DNA from: Adiantum capillus-veneris
Lineage: Eukaryota > Streptophyta > Polypodiopsida > Polypodiales > Pteridaceae
Length of the DNA: 64,000 bases
Assembly (NCBI GenBank): GCA_014529385.2
Contig: CM043944.1
Location: 85,711,884-85,775,883, forward strand
Reading direction: 5' to 3'
Shown: one piece after another, positions 11,055 through 21,916 of the stretch
How positions within the stretch are numbered: the first letter of the stretch is position 1
Layout of the letters: each line of letters starts with the position of its first letter
Translations under genes and position numbers: made by a program
Notes under the pieces: model-generated
Seen by the model: the letters and a program-made list of their open reading frames with translations, nothing else
Told to the model about the DNA's origin: nothing
The model's database searches: none

Positions 11055-12303
11055 TGTAGGCCCCAAAATTGGCGCCCATTTCGGTATTTCTTTATTCTTT
11101 AGGAGGGTAAATTACAAAGAAGAGTCTTGGGAATCCTTTATCTGTATCAAGCTAGATACCACTTGTTTTGGCCAAATTTCGGCAACATAACAGCCCCAAA
11201 ACTTGCGCGAAACCAATTCCCCTGTTGGAACTCACTTCCACTAGCATAAACCCTCTGTTTCCTGCCCAAAAACAGTAAATTCAGCACGCTGTATTTACTG
11301 GTTTTTGCCCTGTTTTCAGCCCCAAACAGTCCCCTAACTGTCCTATGCCAATGGGACACGATTCCCAAAGGTTCTGGCGTTCGTATGGCTGAAAAACAGT
11401 AAAATTACAGCGCATACACAACGCTGATTTTGCACCTGTATGGTGAGGTTATGACCCTCACCAGTGCCTGCTTTGGAGTAGCAGCTAGCTACCCCTGTTT
11501 CTGCTCAAGGAGGCTCTTGCCTCAGCACAAAAGCATGAACCCACACAGTTGTACATTAGTCAAATGAGGAGCCCTCTTGTGGGGCATCACATAACTGCAC
11601 GTAGGGGAGAGAGAGAGAGAGAGAGCAGTGTGTAGTGTGCAGGGCATCACTCCTAGCACCACACTGTACATGAGAGGGAAAGAAAGCACTCCATAGCTCT
11701 TAACCTGTTGACAGGCTCTCAATGAAGCATCCCCCCAGCATAAATCGAGCGCCCTCTCTTCTGCCCTTGACCTGTAATGCATCTGTGAACAAATAGATGC
11801 AAAAAGGAGAAGATTTCCATGGCTGCCAAAACCTACATATTGCTGAAAACGCAGCAAAACAGCCCTGTAAACACGCATCTGATGCCTTCCAATGCTGAAA
11901 ATGAGCTCCTTAATCTTAGGTAAAGTCATGGGAAGCTCAAAAATGGAGAGAAATGGTTGAAAATCACAGTTATCAGCCTCCAAAACTGCTCCAAAAAGTC
12001 AGTTACGAGTTCTCTTCTCCCAAACTTGGTAAATTGACCAAAAAGTGCCACTTGGCACTCATACATGCAATTTCCTCGCATTGGGCTTCTTGCTTAAAAA
12101 TCTCTCAACTGGTGCATCAGTTGACTTTGCAGCAAAGTAATAAAATGTTCCCCTAGTCATACCGAAAGTAATGACGCGAACACATTTCACGGCCCAAAAT
12201 AGCAGTTCCCTAATTTTTAGGAGATGCTTCCGTCGGGCTCCCGTTGGTCTTCTGACCATCTATCCTCATTGGGACCACATCCAAAAGTGCAATATGGCCC
12301 AAC
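11055..12303 (-). other. LTR-like fragment on minus strand
   Basis: The R-like box is present in reverse orientation at 11069-11094 (GGCGCCCATTTCGGTATTTC), shortly inside a TGTAGGCCCC... boundary that resembles the reversed 3' end of the 15170 LTR. The rest has no coding homology and no partner LTR was found. The outer boundary is set only by the start of the Copia-2 LTR. Confidence 0.35.
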
Positions 12304-12637
12304 TGTTGGATACTTTCTGTTGGTGATCCCACCTTGACTTTATGCCTTTATTGAGTTCACTTCCTAGTATCCACCAACTTGCTAAGTGCGACGGGGGGAC
12401 CTACATGATCTTGAATTGAGCCTAGACATCCTTTTACTTTAAGAATTTCAGTGCTGACAAACTTGCCGTCTGCGGGTGAAACTACCGTTCACATTGGCCA
12501 TACAATGTCCGACCATTTGCAACTTCAAAAAGAGGGTCTCAAAAATTAAACAAAAATCATTGAAAAGAAACCAACAACTAAGGTTAGCAGTTGCCACGTC
12601 CTCGTGACAGATTCACCCTTTTCCGTTGCACCTTTGA
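12304..12637 (+). repeat. Copia-2 5' LTR (start tentative)
   Basis: The end is fixed by CTTTGACA directly before a Met-tRNA primer site at 12638. The start at TGTTGGATAC is chosen because Copia LTRs often begin TGTTGG; no partner LTR exists to confirm it. Confidence 0.5.
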
Positions 12638-12651
12638 CATGGCATCAGAGC
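12638..12651 (+). promoter_or_regulatory. Copia-2 primer-binding site
   Basis: TGGCATCAGAGCCA is complementary to the 3' end of plant initiator Met tRNA apart from one mismatch (the usual word is TGGTATCAGAGC). Confidence 0.8.
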
Positions 12652-12841
12652 CACAACATGCTCTTGAATCCGATCAGTGATTTGTGTGAGTTTTTGGTGC
12701 TGAATTTCTGCGACGAAAAGAGACGGTTTGCTGTTTTTTCTGCGTCTTTCACTCATTTGGGGATGAATTCAATTGTAGTGGGCAGATTTGCAAATTTTCT
12801 CACTTCTACCTCGACCTAGCCTCGTCACATGCCCGAGTTCT

Positions 12842-13690
12842 TCAACACCATGGAGAGGAGTGATGATTCTGACATGAATTCAGTCCGTGATGAAGAAGTA
12901 CATCATGAGGATGGTACCGGCGGTGGTGGTGAACCACCCGTCAACGAGGAGTGGGGAGATTGGTTCAGTTCTACTCCGGCGTAGGTGATCAACCAATCAA
13001 GATACCTGCCCTTCCTACTTTTCCCTCGGATCGGCAATTGAATGGAGACAACTATGCCACTTGGAAAGCTACCATGATGGCGGTCTTTAACTCTTACGAG
13101 CTTGGAGGTTTTGTCTCAAGAAACTTTCAAAAGCCAAAGGACCCTGCGGGAGCAAAGCTATGGGAACGTGTCAATGCTCCAATCCGGTCTTTCATTATCC
13201 TCAACAGTACACCATCATTAATTAGCCACATACGATTGATGAACAATGCGAAGTTGATTTGAAATCAACTTTCTTCACTTTATAATCGAGTTTCTCCAAC
13301 GAAGCAGATAGCCAACGAGGTGTGATTGAGGACCTTGGATGTGAAGAACTCTTCCATGTGGGATCACATCAACAAGATGCAAGAGCTTCAACAAGAGATA
13401 CTTCATATAGAAAAGTTTATCAATTCAGAGGATATGGCCATCAAGCTTTTTGCCCGATTGCCTCCTCGGTACACCAACTTTTACTCTTCATTGATTACGA
13501 GTGGACAACTGAATTCTATCTCTTGGGACGAGATGGTTCCAATGGTATTGGACCAAAAAGAGCGGTTCAATACGAGAAAGAAGTCAAGCTCTGAATCCTT
13601 TACCGTTTCTTCCACAACAAGAAGCAAAAAGGTAAGAAGAAAAGCAATAACACCAAAGACAAGAAGAGTGATGTTGAGCGGGAAGCCTTG
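12842..13690 (+). pseudogene. Copia-2 gag (UBN2-type)
   Basis: It begins MPEFFNTMERSDDSDMNS, shifts frame near 12960, then gives LNGDNYATWKATMMAVF and WERVNAPIRSFIILNSTPS, stop codons at 13260 and near 13322, and INKMQELQQEILHIEKF with LFARLPPRYTNFYSSL. This is the order of the Copia gag domain (UBN2 family), which forms the virus-like particle. Two stops and a frameshift make it non-functional. Confidence 0.82.
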
Positions 13691-13702
13691 AAGACGGAAC
13701 GG

Positions 13703-14418
13703 TATTGCAACAATTGCGGTGAGAAGCGACATTAATGGAGGAAGTGTCCAAAGCGAGTTAGAGATGCTTCGACTTCTTCGATGGCAGTGGTGCAGTCACC
13801 AACCTTTGTTCATTTTGAAATTTTCCCCTCAAAGGACTCTCCACGGACATCGGAGGTTGAATTGACACTTGCGGGTCGGGATGATCGTGATTAGATTTTG
13901 GACAGTGGTGCCTCATAGCACGACACCTTCAAAGGATCTTTTGTCCAACATGCGACAACACCGTGGTACTATCTTCATTGGCGACAAATCTGAAACTCCT
14001 ATCCAGAACAAGGGATCTATGGAGCTCATTCGTGACGGCAGAGGGGGTATGCATACCTCCAAGGTACTTTATACTCCAAAGTTGGGATTTCATCTTATGT
14101 CTGTGCACAACGTGAGCAAGCTTGGCATGGAGGTGATCTTTACAGAGGATGTAGTATCTATTCGGGATCAGCAATCCGGCAAAGAGGTCAGAGGGGGCTC
14201 GGTGGAGAACAGACTCTAAACGCTCCATGCTCTTTCTTCAGCAACACGGAGACCCACAGGTGATCTTATCATCTTTGGCATTACAGATTTGGTCATTTGA
14301 ACAATGATGCTCTTCGGCTAGCTTTTCGTAAGCAGATGCTTATAGACTTACCAGATGTTGGGAGTAAGCATGGGAAATGCATTAATTGCATTCGAGGGAA
14401 GCAACATCAAGAATCCAT
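13703..14418 (+). pseudogene. Copia-2 zinc knuckle, protease and integrase start
   Basis: The CCHC knuckle reads YCNNCGEKRH-stop-WRKCPKR, the TAA replacing one residue. The aspartic protease site ILDSGAS is intact but flanked by TAG codons on both sides. GSMELIRDGRGGMHTSKVLY and LMSVHNVSKLGMEVIF follow in another frame. The integrase zinc region (FGHLNNDAL, CINCIRGKQHQESI) is cut exactly at the Tat-like insertion. Confidence 0.8.
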
Positions 14419-14993
14419 TGTAGCAGGCTACAGTGTCACTTTCACAGGACACACAGTTAGTACACTTGGTCTAGGCTGGTTCACACTGAACGGACTCTCT
14501 GGGCTGGGCAATGACACGTGGCAGCAGAGATACGGACTGGTCTAGTGGACATCGTGGCCAGGTCATCACCTCCATTCAATCTAGAGATAGACTTAGATGG
14601 CTGACATTTATGAGCCGTTGGTGGCTCTTTATGGTGGTACATGTGAGTAGTAGCTCTTGGATCAGGATCATTATCTTCTAGCTCTATGGTCCAACGTCGT
14701 CGTTAGGAGTAGAAAGTCTATACACAGAGCACGTCTTCACCATCCCTGCACATCTGAGCCTCAACACCCCATTGTGTGGGTCCTGGGTTGGAGCTGAGTG
14801 TGCTGCCACGCCAGAGTCTGTATCAGTTCTTTGAGATAGTCAAGTCATTTGTTGTGGTCTGCTGCTATTGTGTCTCTATGAGCTCAGTTGTTGTCTATGT
14901 TCCATTGTTTTCAGTCTGTTTTGAGTGAGATTGTCACGCACATTGCACTGAGGAGCACCCACTATGAGAGCACGACACACTATCTGCACTACA
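14419..14993 (+). repeat. Tat-like element 5' LTR
   Basis: TGTAGCAGGCTACAGTG...CTGCACTACA, 575 bp. It differs from the 3' LTR by roughly 5% in the first 170 bases, excluding a 16-bp tandem duplication (ACGTGGCAGCAGAGAT) present only in the 3' copy. Confidence 0.9.
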
Positions 14994-15006
14994 GGTGCTC
15001 TCATTT

Positions 15007-15024
15007 TGGCGATCACAGTGGGAC
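15007..15024 (+). promoter_or_regulatory. Tat-like primer-binding site
   Basis: TTTTGGCGATCACAGTGGGAC resembles the TGGCGAC.CC.CTGGGGAC word used by Tat/Ogre elements (Arg tRNA). It lies about 13 nt inside the LTR boundary, as is usual for that lineage. Confidence 0.5.
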
Positions 15025-15169
15025 ATCAACAGAAGTCTCACTCTCTGTTGAGAATACAAACAGTGAAGCTAGTGGTTTTTACCTAGCTTCGCCTACCTTG
15101 CCTTGCACTGTGTGGTCTGCTGGTCTGGTCTCCTCTCGCCCTGGTCCAACTGGTCTAGTCCTCTCTTGC

Positions 15170-15700
15170 TGTAACAGACTTGGACACTCCAAGTCAAGAA
15201 TCAACCGCGACAGCACCAAATAACCACTTCAAAACAATTCACAGATCACAATAGATTTGCACTGCCCGGCGGAGTTCCGTGCCTAGAGATATTGGCCCCA
15301 AAGACTGGCGCCCCTTTCGGTATTTCTTTTTATATTAATCAATCATCAAAGTACAAGAGAGCGGTTAGGGTTTCACTCTCAGACTCTGCGTCCAGATGCT
15401 CTGAGAAGTGAGGCCCTCACCACTAATTTAAAGGTTACAAGGGATGCCCAAAAGCAGAGCCCCAAAAGCTTTTAAAATCAAAAGCATCAGTTCTCTCTGT
15501 CTCTTAGAGAGTCTTTTCTCTTTTTTTATAAAAAAAAAAAAGCAAAAGCAAAATTCGCGTCGCTCATCATTTTTCAAAAAAAATAATAATAATAATAATA
15601 ATCCGCCTCCGCGATTTCCGGAATTTAGGGTTTTGGCAAAAATTAGGGTTTGCAGGAATTTTAGGGTTTCTGCTGTCCGCCACGTCATCACTTTGTGACA
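15170..15700 (-). repeat. Chromovirus 3' LTR
   Basis: On the minus strand it runs TGTCACAAAGTGATGACG...GTCTGTTACA, 531 bp, bordered by the CTTGC duplication. The R-like box is at 15306-15332. Confidence 0.93.
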
Positions 15701-15739
15701 TACCCCCCTCTTGAAAGCATTGTAATCGACCGCGATTAC
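15701..15739 (-). promoter_or_regulatory. Chromovirus pre-PPT hairpin and polypurine tract
   Basis: The minus strand reads GTAATCGCGGTCGATTAC (15739-15722), then after 21 bp including CAAGAGGGGGGTA the 3' LTR starts at 15700. The stem is identical to those at 6481 and 29611; the loop differs. Confidence 0.85.
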
Positions 15740-16182
15740 GCCTGCAAAACCGACAAAAGCCATAAACCGTCTTAGCAGACACTGACTGTTAGTACCTACG
15801 TACTAGGAACACACATCTAGCACATGTACAAAATCGACAGTCACATCACACGACATCACAGGACATCACCAGACATCACATGACATTCAACATTCATTCG
15901 GATCTTAGACCATGATTTATCGACAATGTAGCTAGCAATCACATCTAGGTCCAATCGGGACCTCATCGATGTCCGATTGACTAACCCCTATTGCAACCAT
16001 GTCTATTCGAGATCAAGTAGACCAAAATGCTGCAGTCATTTCGTCTATCAGTTCCTGCACTCACAAGAAGTCAAGAACAAATCAGTATCATAATCAGGAA
16101 TTCCATTTCATAAAGTCATCCAGCAGAATACTGTCAGCTCTCAGTATCCCTGAAGCTCAAAGAGACATCAGTGACTTTAGTA

Positions 16183-16596
16183 TCAAAATCGAGGCATCTG
16201 TTGACAAAGGAGTGGAGTGACTCCCCTCTTGTGCATCCCACTGCACCAGATCTTCGGCCAAGCTGAATTCTGGGTTCCATTTGGAGTAGAATAAGCTAAA
16301 CCAAAAGCATCGAGGTAAAGTTTCACAATCTGAGGAGTATCTGCTAGGTCCTCCTCCTCCATCCACTTCGCATCAAATGCAGGAAAGTTCTTGAACTTAA
16401 CCAAGAACCGCCTTCGGACTTTACCTTTCTTCGTATCATTATGTGCCAAAATCTGTTCAGGAACAAGGATCTCCTCGTTTTCTTCCACTTTGGGTTGCTC
16501 ATCAGGCTCCCCATCATCAGGCACATCACCCTTAACAGGGTTCAAGAGACTCACATGCAATGCATTGTGAATCCTCCAAGTATCTGGCAGTTTCAA
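16183..16596 (-). pseudogene. Chromovirus integrase tail with chromodomain
   Basis: WRIHNALHVSLLNPVKGD is the usual link before a chromodomain. The chromodomain itself is at about 16470-16300: VPEQILAHNDTKKGKVRR, FLVKFKNFPAFDAKWMEE, then VKLYLDAFG. In chromoviruses it steers integration to marked chromatin. This segment is intact in frame up to a stop at 16183. Confidence 0.9.
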
Positions 16597-16865
16597 TCGG
16601 AAGGAGACATCATTTATCTTGTCAGTAATCTGGAAAGGTCCGTAGTATCACATACTAAGCTTTGGAAAAAGCCTCTCCTTTCCCTTTTTCTTTCTTAGAC
16701 GTGCCTTCTCAAAAGTAAGAGCACCCAATCATCCTCCTTCAGTTTCCAGTCGCGACGATGGCGATCCGCTACCTTTTTCTGTCGTTCTTGAGACTCCTAC
16801 AAAGTCTCGCGAACCTTGGCAAAAGCCGTATCCAAGTCTCGCGAATATTCATCCGCTTCAAATTT

Positions 16866-17388
16866 CTAATCTTTCGTGCTCAGAAAGGATGGAACCTTCA
16901 CAGCAGTTTCAACAATCTCACATGGCGTCTTCCCCGTTGAAGAGTGTATCGTGTTATTGTAGGCAAATTCCACCAAAGGTAAGTTCTTTTCCCATTGAGT
17001 CTTCTGATGCGAGATACAAGACTTCAATAAATCTAAAATCACTGAATTGGCAATCTCAGATTGCCCGTCAGTCTGCAAGTGGAACGATGACGAGAACTGC
17101 AACCGCGTGCCAATGTTCTCCCAAATTGCCTTCCAAAACAAACTCATAAATCTGGGGTCTCTGTCAGAGACAACCGTCTCAGGCGTGCCATGTAATCGGA
17201 AAATCATCGTGATCATTCTATATTCTCGGGAGATCAAAAAAAATGAAATCCATTTCAATATTTTCCCAGGGGCGGGTGGGTATGGGTAAAGGCTGTAACA
17301 ATCCCTGTGCCTTATGCCTGTCAAACTTGACCTTCTGGCATACCAAGCAACTGCGCACAAACTCTTCCACATCCTTCTTCAGTCTCCA
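16866..17388 (-). pseudogene. Chromovirus integrase core with deletion
   Basis: After the zinc region a WENIEMDF-type block carries the first catalytic Asp, but a run of T and a frame change lead directly to FRLHGTPETVVSDRDPRF, skipping roughly 30 residues that lie between them in the family. QTDGQSEIANSVILDLL holds the catalytic Glu and WEKNLPLVEFAYNNTIHSS follows. The missing core segment makes this copy unable to integrate itself. Confidence 0.85.
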
Positions 17389-18957
17389 TCAAAAGAAATC
17401 TCTCTCTACCCCTCTCATGGTGGTAGCAATGCCGCGGTGACCTGTAAAAGGTGGACAGTGGCAATCAGTCATAACCTTTTTCCTCAACGGCTGTGTAACG
17501 CACAACATAGTCTTTTTCATCAAGTAGACTTCCCGAAGGGAGTATCCAGCTACTATCTCCCCATCCCGTATCCGTGTGAAAATATCTACAAAATCTGTAT
17601 CTGTGGCATATTGATCGACCATATCCTCGAAGCTCCTATGATGTATCGCGGAAATAGCCAGAACCAACGGTTTTCGAGACAAAGCATTTGCCACCACATT
17701 CTTCTGTCCCTGCACATGGACAATCTGGAAGTGGAACTGTGACAAGATGTTCACCCACCGCATCTGTTTTTCCGAAAGCTGCTTCTGTGACAAGAAGTAG
17801 CGCAAACTCTGATGGTCTGTAAAGACAGTAAAATCCGCTCCGAGTAGGTAATGCCGCCACTGAGTAAGAGCATGGATAACCGCCAAAAGCTCTTTCTCAT
17901 AGATCTGTGCTGTCATCTCCGGCCTAGAGAACAAACGGCTCTCGTAAGCTATGACATGGCCTTCTTGCATCAAGACCGCACCCAAACTACGACCACAAGC
18001 ATCACAATATACTTCAAATGACTTCTGCAAGTCCGGCAAAGTCAAAATAGGTCCCGTAGTAAATTTCTCTTTCAATGTTCGAAAGGCAGTCACCTCTGTG
18101 GGTCCCCACGAAAAAGGTACTCCTTTCTGTGTCAAGGTATGCAAAGGGGAAGCAACCTCTGCAAACTTTCGTATGAACCGCCTGTAGTACGAACACAGTC
18201 CCAAGAAGCTTCTGACTTCATGGACATTCCTCAAATCGGGCCAATCACGGATAGTCTCTATCTTGGCCGGGTTCATTTGCACTCTTGCTGTTGACACAAT
18301 GTGTCCCAAAAAATGTATCTCTGGTAGGAAAAATTCACTTTTCGTAGCATTAATCACTAATGTGTGATCTCGTAATGCCTGAAAGACTTGAAGCAGATGA
18401 TCTCTGTGTTCTGCCTCATTCTTGGAGAAAACAATGATGTCGTCAAAGAAAGTGCCAACAAATAGCCTTTACTCTCAAAAAATCCTATCCATCATCCGGT
18501 TAAATGTCGCAGGAGCATTGGTTAAGCCAAAAGGCATCACCAAAAACTCAAATAACCCAAAAGTCGTCCGAAAAGCTGTCTTGTAGACATCTCCTGGCGC
18601 TATCCTGATCTGATGATATCCACTCTTCAAGTCAATCCTGCTAAAGCACGAGGATCCCTGTAACCTGTCGAGTATATCATCGATCCTAGGAATCGGAAAT
18701 CTGTTCTTGATGGTGATTTCCTTGAGAGTGCTATAATCGATGCACATTCTCCAAGATCCGTCTTTCTTCAAAACCAACAACACTGGAGAGCAATACGGTG
18801 AAGTACTAGGCTGGACAAGACCCTTTTCCAAGAGGTCTTTCACTAGGTTCATAATCTTTTCATTCTGTACTCGGCTCACACAATAAGGTGGCCGATTCGG
18901 TGGCGTGCTTCCAGATATCAGATCAATGGTATGATCTTCAGGCCCTCTCAAAAGCAA
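17389..18957 (-). pseudogene. Chromovirus reverse transcriptase and RNase H
   Basis: The RVT_1 motifs are [53 protein letters not shown] and [17 protein letters not shown] stop interrupts after RIF near 18472. The FFDD active site is intact at 18450-18439, followed by FLGHIVSTARVQMNPAKI in the next open frame. RNase H shows the catalytic set in FEVYCDACGRSLGAVLM, YEKELLAVIHALTQWRHYL and TDHQSLRYFL. The frame ends in the integrase zinc region (HRGIATTMRGV). Confidence 0.92.
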
Positions 18958-19049
18958 TCGGCATGAGCGTGGAGAAAAAAAATCTTGGCGTTCTTTTCTT
19001 CAGGTCAAAACATTTTCAACTTTTATCCATCGTTCAGTTCTCCCAAAAG

Positions 19050-19420
19050 AATGAGTAAGAAAACTGAAGTTCATCAAGTACAATCTCTAAGCCCTTCATT
19101 TATTAAAGTCGCTTTCTCGGTCCGGTAGTCAGCCACGGCGTAGTTCTTGCGGTACCAAGGGATCCTGAGTAGAACATCACTCGCGTGCCCTGAACACCCC
19201 TGTCATCGCAAACGAAGTTTGCCAATGCTCGGTGTAATGGCAACATCCCATCCGGGTGCCAGTCGAACTACCTCCGCCTGTGGCGTCAGTCTGTCGGGCG
19301 TAGTTTCAAATCGAGCCGCCAATTCCAAGTGAAAAGAAGTTGGCCTTGGCTCCTTCAAAAGAGCTTCCTGATCCTTCGCTTTGCCCCGAAAGTGGCAAAG
19401 TTTGTACATTCATTCATTAG
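19050..19420 (-). pseudogene. Chromovirus protease region, decayed
   Basis: FHLELAARFETTPDRL and APGWDVAITPSIGKLRLR are followed by a stop and LLRIPWYRKNYAVADYR, the last resembling the W..... D.. segment at the end of Gypsy proteases. No intact D(S/T)G was seen, so this assignment rests on position between gag and reverse transcriptase. Confidence 0.5.
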
Positions 19421-19549
19421 ATTCGGTGCAGGTCCCACGCCATGTGGTACCAGTTCTGCTTTTCTATCTGCCTTTTCTGCCACATTCCTCAGTTGCTCTC
19501 GAACTCTCTGACCTGTCGTCGTCTTTATCATTCTGTTCTTTCTGTGCCT

Positions 19550-21033
19550 TATCAGGGCACTTTGCGGAAATATGTCCATGTTCCCCGCATCCAAAGAACT
19601 TCCCCTCTCTGATGAAGCGAGCTCTCTCCTCAGGATCAAGCTTGGGTCGTGCATCCTTTTTTTTTCTCTGGATTGCTCTTTTTCATTCTACTTTCATTCC
19701 CAGAAGTCTGTTCGGCTCGTTGTGTCATGGCCTCATCTGTGGGGTAGGTCAGACTGCCAGAGTGAATTGCAAAGCCCCGCTTCGCATGACTCATCAACTC
19801 CTGAATAGAAGCTGACTTTTGTTCCAAGCAGTGGTCTCGGATCTCTGTAGGTAGACCCAATGTAAACTGCTTAATCTGTTCTCTGAACGAGATCTTCTTG
19901 AATGAAGAGGCGGGTAGAAAAGAGCTCCAGAATCTTTCACAATAAGAATTCACAGTATCGCTCTTGGTCATCCGGAGATGGTTCCAAGCAGCTCGTATAT
20001 CTCGCTCAAACTCTTGAGTCAACCAAGAAGAAATAAAAAGCCTCTTGAATTTCAGCCATGTAACTGGCACAGTCTTGCTTAATAGAAGCGTGGACCACCA
20101 AGTGCGAGCATTCCCCTTAAAGTAAGAGGCCGCTCTCCGAATCTTGGAGTGCTCTGAATAGCGTCCTCCCGCGAAAGCGATGTCAAACTGCTGTATAAAA
20201 GACAAAGCCTTCGAAGCATCTGAGTATCCTGAAAAGTATCAAACTTGATCGAGTGGCCACCTTCCTTAAACTCTCGGACTTTCTTGCTTTTATCTTCGAG
20301 AAAGTCATACTGGTTGGCTTTGTAAAAATTCTTCTTGTTCGCATAAAACTTTCCGTCATCGGAATCTGAGCTGTCTGTAGACGAGTCCTCAGTAGAACTG
20401 TCAGTCTCTGGGCGAGATGTAGCCTTCTTTGCCTTTTTCTTGCCCTTTCCAAAGCTTTGTGTCTTGCTTCGCTTTTTGCTTTTTCCTGTCTTCTTCGCTC
20501 TAATCCGAGGAGCTAGAAGAACTGTAAGAAGAAGAAGAAGAAGAACTGGATACTCCTTCAAATCGAACACGCTTCTTCCGTTTCTTTGCCTTGTCAAATG
20601 TCAATCGACGACCCAAATATCCCGGGAAGTCAGTGCCTTTCTTCTGCTTTTTGCCGTGCTTTTTGGCTTTCTTTTGCGTGTCAAAAAGCTGAGCAATTCG
20701 TGCATCAACCACGTTCTCCAGTTCCTTCTCCGTATATTTCTTGGAGGCAGAAGGTTTCTTGAGAGCGGGTTTCGGGAGTGGTGTTGTGGTTCTCTGCCAC
20801 TCCATCTGTACCTCTTCCAAAGAGGTCTGGTTCATATATTTTGCCATCTTCGGGTCCTTGGCAAAATTGAGCATCATCTTTGTTGCATCGCCGATCAACT
20901 GGCGACGCTCTATCTCTCGCCGCTCCGCCTAAGTAGGCCAAGGCGGGCCATACTCTCTGTCTGAATCTTCGTTGTGATCCCAGCCCGCATCTCCAGATGC
21001 AGAGGGAGTCGACTGATCATTGCCTGAAGCCAT
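19550..21033 (-). pseudogene. Chromovirus gag
   Basis: The start is ATG at 21033-21031 (MASGNDQSTPSASGDAG). A TAG follows at WPT-stop-AERRE, then a basic and Ser-rich region, a frameshift near 20515 and another near 20226. The Retrotrans_gag core reads FIQQFDIAFAGGRYSEHSKI and ASYFKGNARTWWSTLLLSK, with LTQEFERDIRAAWNHLRMTK. The zinc knuckle near 19575 (FFGCGEHGHISAKC) has lost its first Cys to Phe. Confidence 0.85.
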
Positions 21034-21091
21034 AGGTGCCGCGGAAAAAAAATTCGGGGATCGGATTTCCCGTAGAAGAGAAATCGACCGT

Positions 21092-21104
21092 GCTCTGATA
21101 CCAC
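21092..21104 (-). promoter_or_regulatory. Chromovirus primer-binding site
   Basis: The minus strand reads TGGTATCAGAGC directly after the LTR, an exact match to the initiator Met tRNA primer word. Confidence 0.92.
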
Positions 21105-21642
21105 TGTAACAGACTTGGACACTCCAAGTCAAGAATCAACCACGACAGCACCAAATAACCACTTCAAAACAATTCACAGATCACAATAGATTTGCACTGG
21201 CCCCGCGGAGTTCCGTGCCTAGAGATATTGGCACCAAAGATTGGCGCCCCTTTCGGTATTTCTTTTTATATTAATCAATCATCAAAGTACAAGAGAGCGG
21301 TTAGGGTTTCACTCTCAGACTCTGCGTCCAGATACTCTGAGAAGTGAGGCCCTCACCACTAATTTAAAGGTTACAAGGGATGCCCAAAAGCAGAGCCCCA
21401 AAAGCTTTTAAAATCAAAAGCATCAGTTCTCTCTCTCTCTTAGAGAGTCTTTTCTCTTTTTTTATAAAAAAAAAAAAGCAAAAGCAAAATTCGCGTCGCT
21501 CATCATTTTCTTTTAAAAAAATATATATTTTTTTTTAAAAAAAACCACCTCCGCGATTTCCGGAATTTAGGGTTTTGGTAAAAATTAGGGTTTGCAGGAA
21601 TTTTAGGGTTTTTGCTGTCCGCCACATCATCACTTTGTGACA
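21105..21642 (-). repeat. Chromovirus 5' LTR
   Basis: It ends (minus strand) with CTTGGAGTGTCCAAGTCTGTTACA next to the primer site. The R-like box is at 21241-21268. A pure A/T stretch at 21510-21545 differs from the ATA repeat at the same place in the other LTR. Confidence 0.93.
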
Positions 21643-21916
21643 CTTGCCCTGGTCCAACCAGCCCTCGTCCCTTGACTAGTCCTCCTCGACCCTGGTCTAG
21701 TCCTCCTCGTCCCTGGTCTAGTCCTCGTCCCTGGTCCAGCCTGGGTCTAGTCACTTGCCTGGTCTAGTAGAGTCTAGACCTGTCTTCAACCAGTTAAAGG
21801 TTTTCTTGTCCAAAGCTTGGTTGGATTGGTGATCGCTGCATGACACATACAAGGCGGTCAGTCGAGCGTCAAAGCGCACTACTGAGTCTCTGAAGTACTA
21901 CAATAGAAGACGACCC

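Larger units (their letters stand above)
15170..21642 (-). mobile_element. Ty3/Gypsy chromovirus, complete, minus strand
   Basis: Two LTRs (5' copy 21105-21642, 3' copy 15170-15700) are flanked by exact CTTGC duplications (15165-15169, 21643-21647). A Met-tRNA primer site, gag, protease, reverse transcriptase, RNase H, integrase, chromodomain, hairpin and polypurine tract follow in order on the minus strand. The LTRs differ by about ten substitutions plus a rearranged A/T stretch, so it is the youngest level of the nest. Frameshifts, stops and an integrase deletion make it defective. Confidence 0.95.

Noticed and set aside
15444-15782. Asn/Ile-rich short frames
   Set aside because: They are readings of the poly-A and (ATA)n stretch inside the chromovirus 3' LTR.
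20440-20964. 174-aa plus-strand frame
   Set aside because: It is the complement of the chromovirus gag, whose domain match is on the minus strand.
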